From Hyphomicrobiales bacterium (GTDB lineage: Bacteria; Pseudomonadota; Alphaproteobacteria; Rhizobiales; OSC116): a DNA stretch of 64,000 nt. Made by a program: the position numbers and the translations under genes. This document shows positions 1 to 9,947 of this stretch, piece by piece (the stretch's first letter is position 1; every line of letters begins with the position of its first letter). The notes under the pieces were generated by a model. That model searched no databases and was not told where the DNA came from. It saw only the letters and a list, made by a program, of their open reading frames with translations. The stretch covers positions 1 through 64,000 of the forward strand of contig JABSRZ010000008.1 in the NCBI GenBank assembly GCA_013214705.1, given 5' to 3'.

Positions 1-837
1 TGGTGCGCCATCTGGCTTGCTGGCATCAAAGCTAATTCTGCCCGCATAGCCGGTAATTTTTGCTACGGTTTCGACCAGCTGTCTGATGCTGCATTCAATA
101 CCCGTGCCAACATTAATGTGGCTCAACATAGGTTGCGTATTATTTTGATAGGTCTCGGCATCCAAATTCATCACAAATATCGAGGCAGCTGCCATATCAT
201 CTACATGTAAAAACTCTCGCATCGGCGTGCCCGACCCCCAAGCCACAACTTCTTCTGAACTATTTAATTTGGCCTCGTGAAAGCGCCGAATGAGCGCCGG
301 GATGACATGCGAATGTTCAGGATGGAAATTATCGTGTGGGCCATAAAGATTTGTTGGCATAACCGAGCGATAATTGCGGCCATATTGACGGTTATAAGAC
401 TCGCAAAGCTTTATGCCAGCAATTTTTGCAACCGCATATGGCTCGTTGGTTGGCTCTAGCGTAGCGGTCAACAACGCGGTTTCGGCCATAGGCTGCGGCG
501 CAAGCTTGGGATAAATACAAGATGAGCCTAAAAACAATAGGTCTTGCACATCATTTATATGTGCCGCGTGAATGACATTGCATTCAATCAACAGGTTTTG
601 ATAAATAAAATCGGCTGGCAATGTGTTATTGGCTAAAATGCCACCAACCTTGGCGGCGGCTAAATAGACTTGGTCAATCTGCTGAACGGCAAAAAAATCT
701 GCAACCTGTTGCTGATTGGTTAAATCTAGCTCTGCATGGCTGCTGGTGACGATTTTTACATCGGCCAAATCTTGCAATTGCCGCACAATCGCACGCCCAA
801 CCATGCCCCGATGACCTGCTACATATATATTTTTCAT
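1..837 (-). CDS. fcl: GDP-L-fucose synthase, C-terminus outside window
   Basis: Epimerase/reductase that converts GDP-4-keto-6-deoxymannose (the Gmd product) to GDP-L-fucose in the cytoplasm. The frame is open from an ATG at 837 to the window edge, 279 codons of a family that is usually 310-325 residues. Visible are the Rossmann start (GHRGMVG, residues 8-14), GSSCIYP near 104-110, and the SDR pair Y134/K138 in YAVAK. GGAG lies about 9 nt upstream of the ATG. It is the last gene of the minus-strand set ugd-gmd-fcl, 23 nt after gmd. GDP-fucose is the expected donor for the GT10 enzyme at 6665-7687. Product assignment is firm; only the C-terminal end is unseen. Confidence 0.93.
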   Translation of the reverse strand, partial: MKNIYVAGHRGMVGRAIVRQLQDLADVKIVTSSHAELDLTNQQQVADFFAVQQIDQVYLAAAKVGGILANNTLPADFIYQNLLIECNVIHAAHINDVQDLLFLGSSCIYPKLAPQPMAETALLTATLEPTNEPYAVAKIAGIKLCESYNRQYGRNYRSVMPTNLYGPHDNFHPEHSHVIPALIRRFHEAKLNSSEEVVAWGSGTPMREFLHVDDMAAASIFVMNLDAETYQNNTQPMLSHINVGTGIECSIRQLVETVAKITGYAGRISFDASKPDGAP

Positions 838-860
838 CACCATAACTCCACAATTGCAGC

Positions 861-1982
861 TTATTCAACCGACAAGCTAATGTCATAGCCATGCTGTTTT
901 AATATCGCCACTTGTTTGGCTTTGTCTAAATCTTTAGCCACCATTTCGGCACACATTTCTTCTACAGTGATCTCCGGCACCCATCCGAGTTTTTCCCTGG
1001 CCTTAGTAGGGTCTCCAAGCAAAGTTTCAACCTCGGCCGGGCGGAAGTAACGCGGGTCAACCTTAACAACGACATCGCCGACTTCTAAAGCATGAGCATT
1101 CTCACCAGTGATTTTACTCACCTGGCCAACTTCATCTAAACCTTTACCGCCAAATTCTAATTCAATGCCCAATTCTTTGGCCGACAGATCTACAAATTCG
1201 CGCACTGAGATTTGTTTGCCAGTGGCGATGACAAAATCATCTGGCTCAGTTTGTTGCAACATCATCCATTGCATACGCACATAGTCTTTGGCATGGCCCC
1301 AATCGCGCAACGCGTCCATATTGCCCAAATACAAGCATTTTTCCAAACCTTGCGATATATTGCTTAACGCTCGGGTAATCTTGCGGGTCACAAATGTCTC
1401 ACCACGCCTAGGTGATTCATGGTTAAACAGGATGCCATTACAAGCGAACATATTATAAGATTCACGATAATTCACCGTTATCCAATAAGCATACATTTTT
1501 GCTACGGCATAAGGTGAGCGCGGATAAAATGGAGTTGTCTCCGTTTGAGGTGTTTCTCTTACTTCTCCATAAAGCTCAGATGTAGAAGCCTGATAAAAAC
1601 GTGTCTTTTTTTCGAAACCCAAAAAGCGAATAGCTTCCAAAATTCGCAACGTGCCTAGTGCGTCCACATCAGCAGTATATTCGGGAACTTCAAACGAAAC
1701 TGCAACATGCGATTGCGCGGCTAAATTATATATTTCATCCGGTTCAATTTCTTTGATCAAACGAATAAGATTTGAGCTGTCAGTCAAATCACCATAATGT
1801 AACAATAATTGGGGGTTTTTAAAATGTGGATCTTGATAAATATGGTCAATCCGCTCGGTATTAAACGACGAGGAACGACGTTTTATGCCATGCACCTCAT
1901 AACCCTTTTCGAGTAACAATTCGGCTAAATATGAGCCATCTTGCCCAGTTATGCCGGTTATTAATGCTATTTTTTTTGTCAT
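861..1982 (-). CDS. gmd: GDP-mannose 4,6-dehydratase
   Basis: NAD(P)-dependent SDR that dehydrates GDP-D-mannose to GDP-4-keto-6-deoxy-D-mannose, the first step to GDP-L-fucose. The 373-residue length is normal for the family. The nucleotide-binding [12 protein letters not shown] is at 10-21, the catalytic Thr/Glu stretch ASTSELYG at 132-139 and YAVAK (Y158, K162) at 158-162. The N-terminal '[11 protein letters not shown]' segment is typical of Gmd. It starts 3 nt after the ugd stop, so it is surely co-transcribed with ugd, and it is followed 23 nt later by fcl. No odd features; GC is higher than in the glycosyltransferase genes to the right. Confidence 0.97.
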   Translation of the reverse strand: MTKKIALITGITGQDGSYLAELLLEKGYEVHGIKRRSSSFNTERIDHIYQDPHFKNPQLLLHYGDLTDSSNLIRLIKEIEPDEIYNLAAQSHVAVSFEVPEYTADVDALGTLRILEAIRFLGFEKKTRFYQASTSELYGEVRETPQTETTPFYPRSPYAVAKMYAYWITVNYRESYNMFACNGILFNHESPRRGETFVTRKITRALSNISQGLEKCLYLGNMDALRDWGHAKDYVRMQWMMLQQTEPDDFVIATGKQISVREFVDLSAKELGIELEFGGKGLDEVGQVSKITGENAHALEVGDVVVKVDPRYFRPAEVETLLGDPTKAREKLGWVPEITVEEMCAEMVAKDLDKAKQVAILKQHGYDISLSVE

Positions 1983-1985
1983 GAT

Positions 1986-3152
1986 TTAGTCGCTCCCGTA
2001 CAAATCGCGCGTATATACTTTTTCAGCCACATCACGCAATAATTCATCAAACCGATTGGTTAGAATGACATTAGAAATGTTTTTGAATTCATCTAGATCC
2101 GTCACAACTCGAGAACTGAAAAAATGAGCTTGTTTTAAGTTAGGTTCGTAAACCACAACCTCTATGCCTTTTGCCTTAATTCGTTTCATGATGCCTTGAA
2201 CAGAAGACGATCTAAAATTATCTGATCCGGCTTTCATCGCTAGCCTAAACACCCCAACAATTGTCGGATTTTTTGAGATAATAGAATCAGCAATAAAATC
2301 CTTGCGTGTGCTGTTTGAGTCCACAATCGAGCGAATTATATTATTCGGTATATCCTGATAGTTGGCACGTAATTGTTTGGTATCTTTTGGCAAACAATAG
2401 CCGCCATATCCAAACGATGGATTGTTATAATGTGTTCCAATTCTTGGGTCTAAACAAACCCCATCAATTATTTGTTTGCTTTGTAGCCCGTGCGCTTCTG
2501 CATAGCTATCTAACTCATTAAAAAAGGCGATACGCATCGCCAAATAGGTGTTTGAAAATAGTTTTATCGACTCAGCTTCAGTGGATTCGACAAATAAAAC
2601 CGGAATGTCTTTTTTTCGTGCACCTTGCTTGAGAAAATTGGCGAAATCCGTGGCGCGCTGACTTATTTCCCCCACAACGATTCTCGATGGGTACAGGTTG
2701 TCATATAATGCTTTGCCCTCACGTAGAAATTCGGGTGAAAAAATAATATTGTCGGTTTTAAATTTTGTACGAATAGACTCAATATAACCAACAGGAACAG
2801 TTGATCTAATAACTATGAGGGCTTGAGGGCAATATTTTAGCGCTTTTTCAATAGAAACTTCAACTGAGCTAGTGTCAAAATAATTTGTATTAACATCATA
2901 ATCAGTTGGTGTCGCTATTATGATATAATCAGAATTATTATATGCTTTTTCTTCGTTTGCAGTTGCGGTATATATTATTTTTTCATTACTTAAAAAATCA
3001 CTGACTTCCAAATCTTCTATGGGCGATATTCTATTATTTAAATTAATTATTTTTGTTTTATCTATATCAAAGAATACAACCTCATTGAATTGGGCTAACA
3101 ACATACCAACAGACATTCCAACATACCCAATGCCGACAATTGTAAATTTCAT
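1986..3152 (-). CDS. ugd: UDP-glucose 6-dehydrogenase
   Basis: Oxidises UDP-glucose to UDP-glucuronate with two NAD+. 388 residues, the short bacterial class of the family. The N-terminal Rossmann motif is [10 protein letters not shown] (7-16). The catalytic Cys253 lies in [10 protein letters not shown], and the bridging and C-terminal UDP-binding domains follow. It heads the minus-strand operon ugd-gmd-fcl. An IS-A remnant starts about 75 bp upstream, so the promoter must lie in 3153-3228 or in the remnant. Its product is the likely substrate of the epimerase at 4102-5157, which sits on the other side of the remnant in the opposite orientation. Confidence 0.96.
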   Translation of the reverse strand: MKFTIVGIGYVGMSVGMLLAQFNEVVFFDIDKTKIINLNNRISPIEDLEVSDFLSNEKIIYTATANEEKAYNNSDYIIIATPTDYDVNTNYFDTSSVEVSIEKALKYCPQALIVIRSTVPVGYIESIRTKFKTDNIIFSPEFLREGKALYDNLYPSRIVVGEISQRATDFANFLKQGARKKDIPVLFVESTEAESIKLFSNTYLAMRIAFFNELDSYAEAHGLQSKQIIDGVCLDPRIGTHYNNPSFGYGGYCLPKDTKQLRANYQDIPNNIIRSIVDSNSTRKDFIADSIISKNPTIVGVFRLAMKAGSDNFRSSSVQGIMKRIKAKGIEVVVYEPNLKQAHFFSSRVVTDLDEFKNISNVILTNRFDELLRDVAEKVYTRDLYGSD

Positions 3153-3228
3153 TGTTTTAGTGACCTTATAGTTTAAAATACCTAATTAGGAGCTTTAGCA
3201 CTATTCTGTCAAGGTGTTCGAATTTATT

Positions 3229-3913
3229 TGGCAAGCCCCCTGAAATTCGGGGCGTGTTTCAGTGGAATTTTCTATTAATTTGGGATGTTTTACATGAAGA
3301 AATCTAGATATTCAGATAGCCAAATCATTGATATTTAACGCACGCCGATCTCGGAACTCGTATTCCAGAACTCTGCCATCAACAGAGCAATAGCAGCACT
3401 AGTTTTTATAAATGGCAATCCAATTGTGGAGGCCTGTATGCTTCTAAGGTAATGCACGTGAAAAAACTTGAAACTGGGAATACAAAAATTAGAAAATATA
3501 CACCGATGACGAACTTCAAAATGGTGTTTAAAAGGAATTCTAAAACCATTAGCTGTGATAATAGCCATGAATATATTCATATTTAACAATCAATATGGCG
3601 CCAAATCCACAATATGCGTCTACTGTTCATTCAACTAGGTTATCCACATGAAATCGCCTTCGATGAAAGTCATAAAAGAACAATCAGATATGATTAGTTA
3701 GCACAGGATATATTTACAGCTGTTACGGAGGTTCAATTACTCATAACCAATTGCTCTATGGCCAAGAGGCCTACCCTTGCGCCAGACAGGGAAGAACGAG
3801 CGGCCTAAAATGGCATAGGCGGAGTAAGCCAATACAGAAATTTGTTTTGGCTCAGGACAAAGCTGCATAAACTGTTCTACTCTCAGAACCCATTGAAAAC
3901 TGACGCATTAGCA
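3229..3913 (+). mobile_element. IS-A copy 1: IS3-family remnant, internally deleted
   Basis: Degenerate copy of an IS3-family element (IS-A), seen by comparison with copies at 11185, 13471, 15895 and 21545. It begins with the left end TGGCAAGCCCCCTGAAATTC. The orfA start MKKSRYSDSQII is readable from the ATG at 3294, then a frameshift and stop follow. A decayed HTH stretch (PELCHQ-like) continues to about 3410. The orfB C-terminus (AKGGVTPIQ-like) is recognisable at 3800-3875. The right end, ending GCATTAGCA, resembles the right end of copy 3. No open frame survives. This remnant fills the 949-bp gap between ugd and the epimerase; 3914-4101 holds only AT-rich sequence and a small CATGCT/AGCATG hairpin near 3958-3975. 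Confidence 0.75.
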
Positions 3914-4101
3914 ATATAATCAATTATATTTAGTTTTTCAACAAGCACGGAAAAAAACATGCTAACAACAGCATGTTGTCACAAATAGATTTTGAACCAC
4001 AATTACTATGATCGCTCTGTAGAGTCTATCAAATTGGCGGTAATTCAGACTTCGGCAAACTTGAAGCGGTTCAATTTACACAAAAGAGAGAAATAGCAGC
4101 T

Positions 4102-5157
4102 ATGAAAATTTTGATAACAGGTACTGCCGGATTTATTGGTTATCATCTGGCCAAAAAGCTACTACAACGCGGTGATGATGTTGTAGGATTAGACAATATA
4201 AATGACTATTATGATGTAAAATTAAAATTGGCAAGATTAAGTGAATTAGGAATTCAAATTCCAGAATTGGAACTAGAAAATAAATTAGTTCAAAGTTCAA
4301 AATATCCTAAGCATAAATTTATAAAAGCGAATATTGACGATTCAGGGAGTTTGAACAAGATTTTTGAAATCGAAAAATTTGATAAGGTTTGTCATTTGGC
4401 GGCGCAGGCGGGGGTTCGGTATTCTATAGAAAATCCTAATGTATATATTCAAAGTAATGTCGTTGGTTTTTTGAACATATTAGAGGCTTGTAGAAATTAT
4501 AATGTTAAAGATCTCTGTTATGCGAGTAGTAGTTCTGTATACGGGCTGAACAAATCACAACCATTTAAGACCTCCGATACAACAGATACGCCCATATCTC
4601 TTTATGCAGCGACAAAAAAATCAAACGAGTTGATGGCACATACATATTCTCATCTTTATAAAATAAAAACAACTGGCTTGCGCTTTTTTACTGTTTATGG
4701 CCCCTGGGGCAGACCTGATATGGCACCATTTTTATTTACAGATGCTATATCTAAGGGAAAACCAATTAAGGTATTCAACAACGGGAATATGAGCCGAGAT
4801 TTCACATATATTGATGACATTGTTGATGGCCTTATGAAGGTTATTGACGGTTCAAAAAACACTCTAGAAATTTCAAAAGCTGAAACAACAGATACAGCTT
4901 CCACCGATTCATTCTATAAAATATACAATATTGGAAATAGCGCACCATTAAAGTTAATGGATTTTATAAATACACTGGAACAGTCTTTGGGCAAAACAGC
5001 AGAAAAGATCTACTTGCCGATGCAGGATGGTGATGTGGAATCTACTTTTGCAGATGTGAGTGATCTTATGAAAGATTTCAATTTCAAGCCCAATACAAAA
5101 ATTTCGTATGGTGTTAGTGAATTTGTTAAATGGTATAAGGCCTTTTATGAGAAATAA
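4102..5157 (+). CDS. NAD-dependent epimerase, UDP-glucuronate 4-epimerase type
   Basis: Extended SDR of 351 residues that most likely interconverts UDP-glucuronate and UDP-galacturonate for polysaccharide assembly. Visible are GTAGFIG (7-13), the N-terminal LDNINDYYDVKLK stretch characteristic of the UDP-glucuronate 4-epimerase group, ASSSSVYG (141-148), and Y168/K172 in the YxxxK motif (YAATK). The start ATG has GAGAG about 10 nt upstream. The ugd gene, which makes UDP-glucuronate, is 950 bp away in the other direction, supporting the substrate assignment. A UDP-GlcNAc(A) 4-epimerase of the WbpP type is an alternative. The stop overlaps the flippase start by 11 nt. Confidence 0.85.
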   Translation: MKILITGTAGFIGYHLAKKLLQRGDDVVGLDNINDYYDVKLKLARLSELGIQIPELELENKLVQSSKYPKHKFIKANIDDSGSLNKIFEIEKFDKVCHLAAQAGVRYSIENPNVYIQSNVVGFLNILEACRNYNVKDLCYASSSSVYGLNKSQPFKTSDTTDTPISLYAATKKSNELMAHTYSHLYKIKTTGLRFFTVYGPWGRPDMAPFLFTDAISKGKPIKVFNNGNMSRDFTYIDDIVDGLMKVIDGSKNTLEISKAETTDTASTDSFYKIYNIGNSAPLKLMDFINTLEQSLGKTAEKIYLPMQDGDVESTFADVSDLMKDFNFKPNTKISYGVSEFVKWYKAFYEK

Positions 5158-6481
5158 ATTAAAATCGCTTAAAAACAACTATACCTTTATGAAATATTTC
5201 AAAAATACGTCATGGCTTTTTGGCGCACGAATATTCAGAATGGGCGTTGGATTTTTCGTTATCATACTTATGACGAGGTATCTGGGTCCGGATAACTTTG
5301 GGCTTTTATCTTATTCTCAAAGTTTTGTTGCTTTATTTGTAGCCATGTCAACGCTCGGGCTAGAGGTTATTTTAACCAGGGAACTTACAAAAAACAAATC
5401 CGAAACAGATCTAATCTTAGGCACTGCAATTGTATTAAAGCTTGTCGCCTCGGTATTGGCTTTTTTATGTATTGTCGGCGCAAACATTTATATTGATGAC
5501 GATAAAGCCAGCCGGTTGACAAACATCATTGCCTTTACGATCTTCTTTCAAAGTATTAATTTGGGTATAGACACCTATTTTCAGGCTAATATTATATCTA
5601 AATATAGTTCAATTTCTAAAACAGTTGTTTATATACTGTCGACTATATTAAAGCTAAGCTTAATATATTTCGAAGCTGAATTAATTTATTTTGCTTATGT
5701 ATTGGTGTTTGACGCAATAATTACATTTATTGGATATTTGTATATATATAGCCTACAGAAAAAAAATATTTTATCGCTTCGCTTTAGCACCGAAAAAGCC
5801 TTGTTCTTGCTTAAAAGCGGGCTGCCAATGTTATTGGTATCAATGGCAGTGTTTTTTTATACCAAAATTGATCAAATTATGATCAAGTTCTTGCTCGACA
5901 ATGAAGCTGTTGGACATTACGCCGCTGCCATCAAGGTCAGCGAATTGTTTTATTTCATTCCGTTGCTCATCACCCAGTCGGTATTTCCAAAAATTATTCA
6001 AGAAAAAGAATCAGGAAACAATGAAAGTTATTTCAAATTATTGTTGAATATATATAAGATAGTTCTTTGGATATCTTTAGCTATTGTTGTCATTATTGTA
6101 AGCTTTAGTGATTTGATTGTTGATATACTATTTGGTGCCGCTTTTGCTCCTTCAGCCGGTATTCTATCTGTATTAACTTACTCCTTAATATTGGTTTCAA
6201 TTGGGAGCGTAAATACAAAAATCTTATATGCTGAACACCTAGAAAAAAAATATTTGTATAGAAGCATTTTTGGCATCGTTGTTAATATAGGGCTGAATTA
6301 TCTATTAATCCCCATTTATGGGGCGGTAGGAGCGGCTATAGCAACTTTAGCAACTCTTATTACCATTCATTATATCTACGACCTGTTTGACCGAGACTTG
6401 TGGAAATTTTACCATCTGAAATTATGGTGTTTCATTCCCATAAATTTAGCTCCAAAGAAAACTAATAAAAAGGGGAATTAA
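5147..6481 (+). CDS. Wzx-type polysaccharide flippase
   Basis: Integral membrane protein of the MATE-like polysaccharide translocase superfamily, expected to flip undecaprenyl-linked repeat units across the inner membrane. About 444 residues with 12 or more hydrophobic segments. The N-terminal stretch ARIFRMGVGFFVIILMTRYL and the following LGPDNFGLLSYSQ are typical of the family. The ATG at 5147 is preferred: AAGG sits 7 nt upstream and it overlaps the epimerase stop by 11 nt, suggesting translational coupling. A longer frame opens at 5108 and a shorter ATG lies at 5189 without a ribosome site. With the polymerase-like gene at 12058-13053 it implies a Wzx/Wzy pathway. Confidence 0.88.
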   Translation: MRNKLKSLKNNYTFMKYFKNTSWLFGARIFRMGVGFFVIILMTRYLGPDNFGLLSYSQSFVALFVAMSTLGLEVILTRELTKNKSETDLILGTAIVLKLVASVLAFLCIVGANIYIDDDKASRLTNIIAFTIFFQSINLGIDTYFQANIISKYSSISKTVVYILSTILKLSLIYFEAELIYFAYVLVFDAIITFIGYLYIYSLQKKNILSLRFSTEKALFLLKSGLPMLLVSMAVFFYTKIDQIMIKFLLDNEAVGHYAAAIKVSELFYFIPLLITQSVFPKIIQEKESGNNESYFKLLLNIYKIVLWISLAIVVIIVSFSDLIVDILFGAAFAPSAGILSVLTYSLILVSIGSVNTKILYAEHLEKKYLYRSIFGIVVNIGLNYLLIPIYGAVGAAIATLATLITIHYIYDLFDRDLWKFYHLKLWCFIPINLAPKKTNKKGN

Positions 6482-6664
6482 TGTGTTACGCATTGAAATT
6501 AATCTTCTTTGAAAAGCATTGTATGATTGTGTAGGCAATTGTAATGCCCCCTACAATTCATCATAAGAGTTGTTCTTAGTATCTAAATATCATATGTTTT
6601 ATTAGGGGACTATTATAACACCGATAGAGTAAATTAAACAAAATAGAATTTGGAATAATAACCG
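6482..6664. other. Gap with hairpin resembling an IS-A end
   Basis: A 7-bp inverted repeat (AATTGTA at 6537-6543 with TACAATT at 6552-6558) encloses GCCCC. The string TGTAATGCCCCCTACAATTC closely resembles the IS-A left end, so this may be a solo end left by a lost copy or a small hairpin between flippase and GT10 genes. There is no T-run, so a classical terminator is not supported. Confidence 0.35.
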
Positions 6665-7687
6665 ATGAAAACAGTTTCATTTGTTGCTGAGAAATCATTT
6701 CACGGCAATGCAATCTTTGATAATACACAAACAAAACTTAAAAACGGAGGTTTTGATAAATATTATCAGCTTTATGAGGAATTTAAAAAGAACGGTTATA
6801 AGATTGCTACAAACGACATCCATAAACCAGAAGATTCCGAAATTATCCTGTATTTTGATATGCCAAAATTAAAATTAAAACTTGAAGATCGAAATAAGTC
6901 ATTTCTTTTGGCAATAGAGAGTTCCATAATCAGGCCCGAAAACTTTGATAAAAGCTTGCATCAATATTTTCAAAACATTTTTACATGGAATGATGATCTT
7001 GTAGACAATAAAAAATATATTAAAATGAATTACTCATTTGCATTTCCAACAACAATTTATAAAAGCCCTCAGCGAAAAAAGTTATGTTGTCTTATTGTTG
7101 GCAATAAAAGTTCTAAGTTTTCGCATGAACTGTATAGCGAAAGAAAAAATCTAATCCGCTGGTTTGAAAAAGAACAACCAGAGGATTTTGATTTATATGG
7201 GGTTGGTTGGAATGAATATACTTTTGTGGGTAACCGATTGATTAGGGGATTAAATAGGCTACAAATATTTAAAAAAATTGGAATGTACTTTTGGGGTGAA
7301 ACATTTGTTTCGTACAAAGGTAAAATAGACAGTAAAACAGAAACTCTAAGAAATTATAGGTTTTCAATTGCATATGAAAATGCCCATGGCGATGCTGGGT
7401 ATATAACAGAAAAAATATTTGATATCTTTGTAGCAGGCTGTGTCCCCGTTTACTTGGGGGCACGAAATATAACCGATTACATTCCGCCAAATTGCTTTAT
7501 TGATAGAAGAAATTTTGAAAACCATCAAGATTTATATGTTTTTTTAAAAAATATGAAAGATGACGTTTATACTGACTATCTAAATAATATAGAAAAATAC
7601 CTAAATTCCGAACAATCCTATCAATTTAGCTCCCAAAATTTCGCAAAATTAATTGTTGGAACCTGTATTGGTAAGAAATTAAAATGA
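6665..7687 (+). CDS. GT10 alpha-fucosyltransferase
   Basis: Glycosyltransferase family 10 enzyme that transfers fucose from GDP-fucose in alpha-1,3/1,4 linkage to a glycan acceptor. 340 residues. The diagnostic C-terminal donor-binding block lies at 233-280: FSIAYENAHGDAGYITEK, then FVAGCVPVYLG and NCFIDRRNF, matching the conserved GT10 pattern. No transmembrane segment or signal is seen, consistent with the soluble bacterial enzymes. The window also encodes both steps of GDP-fucose synthesis (gmd, fcl), giving a coherent donor supply. Its TGA overlaps the next ATG by 4 nt, so it is coupled to the unknown gene at 7684. A short 63-codon frame inside it is a shadow. Confidence 0.93.
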   Translation: MKTVSFVAEKSFHGNAIFDNTQTKLKNGGFDKYYQLYEEFKKNGYKIATNDIHKPEDSEIILYFDMPKLKLKLEDRNKSFLLAIESSIIRPENFDKSLHQYFQNIFTWNDDLVDNKKYIKMNYSFAFPTTIYKSPQRKKLCCLIVGNKSSKFSHELYSERKNLIRWFEKEQPEDFDLYGVGWNEYTFVGNRLIRGLNRLQIFKKIGMYFWGETFVSYKGKIDSKTETLRNYRFSIAYENAHGDAGYITEKIFDIFVAGCVPVYLGARNITDYIPPNCFIDRRNFENHQDLYVFLKNMKDDVYTDYLNNIEKYLNSEQSYQFSSQNFAKLIVGTCIGKKLK

Positions 7688-9147
7688 ACAATAAGTATGT
7701 AAAGAAATTCATTGAACCACATTTTCATAAAGATCTAAATTTAGAAGATTATGAAATTGAAACCGTAGAATCGATTGACCTTTTAACACACACCCGCTTT
7801 GACCTTGCTTTCAAATTGTTATATTTGGATATGAAAAACGAAAATGTAAAATTCTCTGACAATTTATATAAAACCCATATAAAGGCTTTTAGCCTTGGAA
7901 ATTATACCGAACCAGGCAATAAAGACAAAAATAGTATTGAAAAATATATTGCTGAATTTGAGACCATTTTTAAAGATATAGAGAAAAACGGGTTTGATAA
8001 CAATAAATCATTGTTGCCTCTTTCTACAAACGGAGCCATTGCAAATGGCGCACATAGGGTTGCCTGCGCCATTTATCTAAATAAACAAGTTGAGTGTGCG
8101 CATATTAAAACTGGAGACCATATTTACGATTACAAGTTTTTTTATGGTCGGAATGTTTCACGCGGAGCACTAGACGCTGCTGCAACAACATTTGTTGAAT
8201 ATGCAAATAATCTTCATATAGCCTTCGTTTGGCCTTCCGCCGAAGCTAATGATAAACAGGTTGAACAAATCATCCCGAACATTGTTTATCAAAAGCACAT
8301 CCAACTTAATCCGAATGGTGCTCATAATTTGCTGTCGCAAATTTATTTTGGAGAAGATTGGTTAGGAAATGTAGAAAATGATTTTAACGGTGTGAATGGA
8401 AAGTTTGTAGAGTGTTTTAAATCATTTGGTCCCATTCGCGTCATAGCTTTTCAGGCAAACGGTTTAGAAGAGGTGCTAGAAATAAAAGATAAAATTCGGG
8501 CGGTATTTAATGTCGGAAAACATTCTATTCACATTACTGATACAAAAAAGGAAGCGGTGAGAGCCGCTAGGCTTGTCTTTAATGATAATTCCATTCATTT
8601 TTTAAATCACGCTAAACCTAATAAATATCTTTCAACTCACAATAAGATGATATTTTTCAAAAAGTTTATTGAAAAAAATAATATTGACCAGAATAAAGTA
8701 GTTTTAGATTGCGGAATAATTTTATCTGCCTATGGAGTGCGAGAATGTAGTGATACCGATTATTTCATAGCTAATAATGAAAAGTTGGACTTTCAACCAG
8801 ATGGACTTGAAATTCATGATGAAGAATTAAAATATCACACTAAAAGTAAATTGGAAATGATATTTAATCCAGAATATTATTTCTACTTTAATGATTTAAA
8901 ATTCGTTTCATTTCCCTTACTTTATAGTATGAAAAAAAACAGAGCTGAGCAAAAAGACATTAATGATTGCAATATGATGGATGGCTTAATTGAAAATAAT
9001 TCATTTAAAAAAAATGTTGCTGCGACAAAACAATATATTAATTATAAGAGAATTAAAGCAAAACGTTCTGGCCTTATATTTCTTAAAAAATACCAGTTAT
9101 ATGAAACGATAAGGTATATTTATAGAAAAATTAGGGGGAAGAAATGA
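7684..9147 (+). CDS. Unknown protein with ParB-like and nucleotidyltransferase-like motifs
   Basis: 487 residues; no family recognised with certainty. Two motifs stand out. Residues 116-130 (NGAIANGAHRVACAI) resemble the G-x-H-R signature of ParB/sulfiredoxin-fold domains. Residues 341-362 (LDCGIILSAYG followed by VRECSDTDYFI) resemble the nucleotidyltransferase-fold pattern in which a small loop is followed by R-x-x-S-D-x-D. The C-terminus is Lys-rich and has no membrane segment. It overlaps GT10 upstream and GT2 downstream by 4 nt each, so it is translated as part of one glycan-assembly operon. A role in modifying or attaching the repeat unit is inference only. Codon use is as AT-rich as its neighbours. 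Confidence 0.85.
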   Translation: MNNKYVKKFIEPHFHKDLNLEDYEIETVESIDLLTHTRFDLAFKLLYLDMKNENVKFSDNLYKTHIKAFSLGNYTEPGNKDKNSIEKYIAEFETIFKDIEKNGFDNNKSLLPLSTNGAIANGAHRVACAIYLNKQVECAHIKTGDHIYDYKFFYGRNVSRGALDAAATTFVEYANNLHIAFVWPSAEANDKQVEQIIPNIVYQKHIQLNPNGAHNLLSQIYFGEDWLGNVENDFNGVNGKFVECFKSFGPIRVIAFQANGLEEVLEIKDKIRAVFNVGKHSIHITDTKKEAVRAARLVFNDNSIHFLNHAKPNKYLSTHNKMIFFKKFIEKNNIDQNKVVLDCGIILSAYGVRECSDTDYFIANNEKLDFQPDGLEIHDEELKYHTKSKLEMIFNPEYYFYFNDLKFVSFPLLYSMKKNRAEQKDINDCNMMDGLIENNSFKKNVAATKQYINYKRIKAKRSGLIFLKKYQLYETIRYIYRKIRGKK

Positions 9148-9947
9148 GAAAACATCCTATGCTATCGGTTGTAATGCCCGTTTACGACGCCGAAAAATAC
9201 CTTGACGAAGCAATTAAAAGCATTTTGGTTCAAACGTTTGAGAACTTTGAATTCATAATTGTAAATGATGGATCCAAGGATCAAAGCTTGGATATTATTA
9301 AAAAATATAAAAACCAGGACGACAGAATTGTTTTGGTCGACAGACAAAACTCCGGAATTGTTGATGCACTAAATGAAGGGATTTCCAAAGCAAATGGCAA
9401 ATTTATCGCAAGAATGGATGCCGATGACATAGCATTTAGTAATAGGTTTCAAAAACAAGTTGATATTCTTGTTGCTGATGATAGCTTGGATTTAATTTAT
9501 ACGAATACAGTGCTGCTAGACAAAAACAGTAGTGTTATATGTACAAGTTGGAGGCCAAACTTGGAGATAACTCTTCGAAACCTTGAAATTCACACCTATA
9601 TCCCTCATCCAACTGTTATATTTAAAAAGGCAACATTCGAAAAACTAGGTGGATACACCAAAGAAAGAATGCATGCCGAAGACTTGAGTTTGTGGTTGAA
9701 AATGGTGCAAAATAAATGTAATTTTCATTATCTTGATGAAGCGTTATTATATTATAGACTTAACCCACAATCAGTTAGGCTAGGAATGTATGATAACTAT
9801 TGGTATAAAGTGGCAAACAGATGTATATACAGTGGATCCAGGTTACAGGTTTTTAAATATTTCAAATATTTAAATGCAAAAGAAAAAGCGATTTTATTTG
9901 TGAAAATGTTTTTCCCAAAAAGTTTTTTTCATAGAAATATTAGATGA
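9144..9947 (+). CDS. GT2 family glycosyltransferase
   Basis: Inverting GT-A fold glycosyltransferase, 267 residues, cytoplasmic face of the membrane. The GT2 hallmarks are present: SVVMPVYDAEKYLDEAI (8-24), the VNDGSKD nucleotide-binding loop (about 39-45), the metal-binding DAD in ARMDADD (about 90-96), and an ED pair in HAEDLSLWLK (about 178-187) that often supplies the catalytic base. Start ATG overlaps the preceding stop (ATGA) and its own stop overlaps the following GT4 start (ATGA), so the set 6665-11035 is a four-gene coupled unit. Sugar donor and acceptor cannot be inferred. Confidence 0.93.
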   Translation: MRKHPMLSVVMPVYDAEKYLDEAIKSILVQTFENFEFIIVNDGSKDQSLDIIKKYKNQDDRIVLVDRQNSGIVDALNEGISKANGKFIARMDADDIAFSNRFQKQVDILVADDSLDLIYTNTVLLDKNSSVICTSWRPNLEITLRNLEIHTYIPHPTVIFKKATFEKLGGYTKERMHAEDLSLWLKMVQNKCNFHYLDEALLYYRLNPQSVRLGMYDNYWYKVANRCIYSGSRLQVFKYFKYLNAKEKAILFVKMFFPKSFFHRNIR

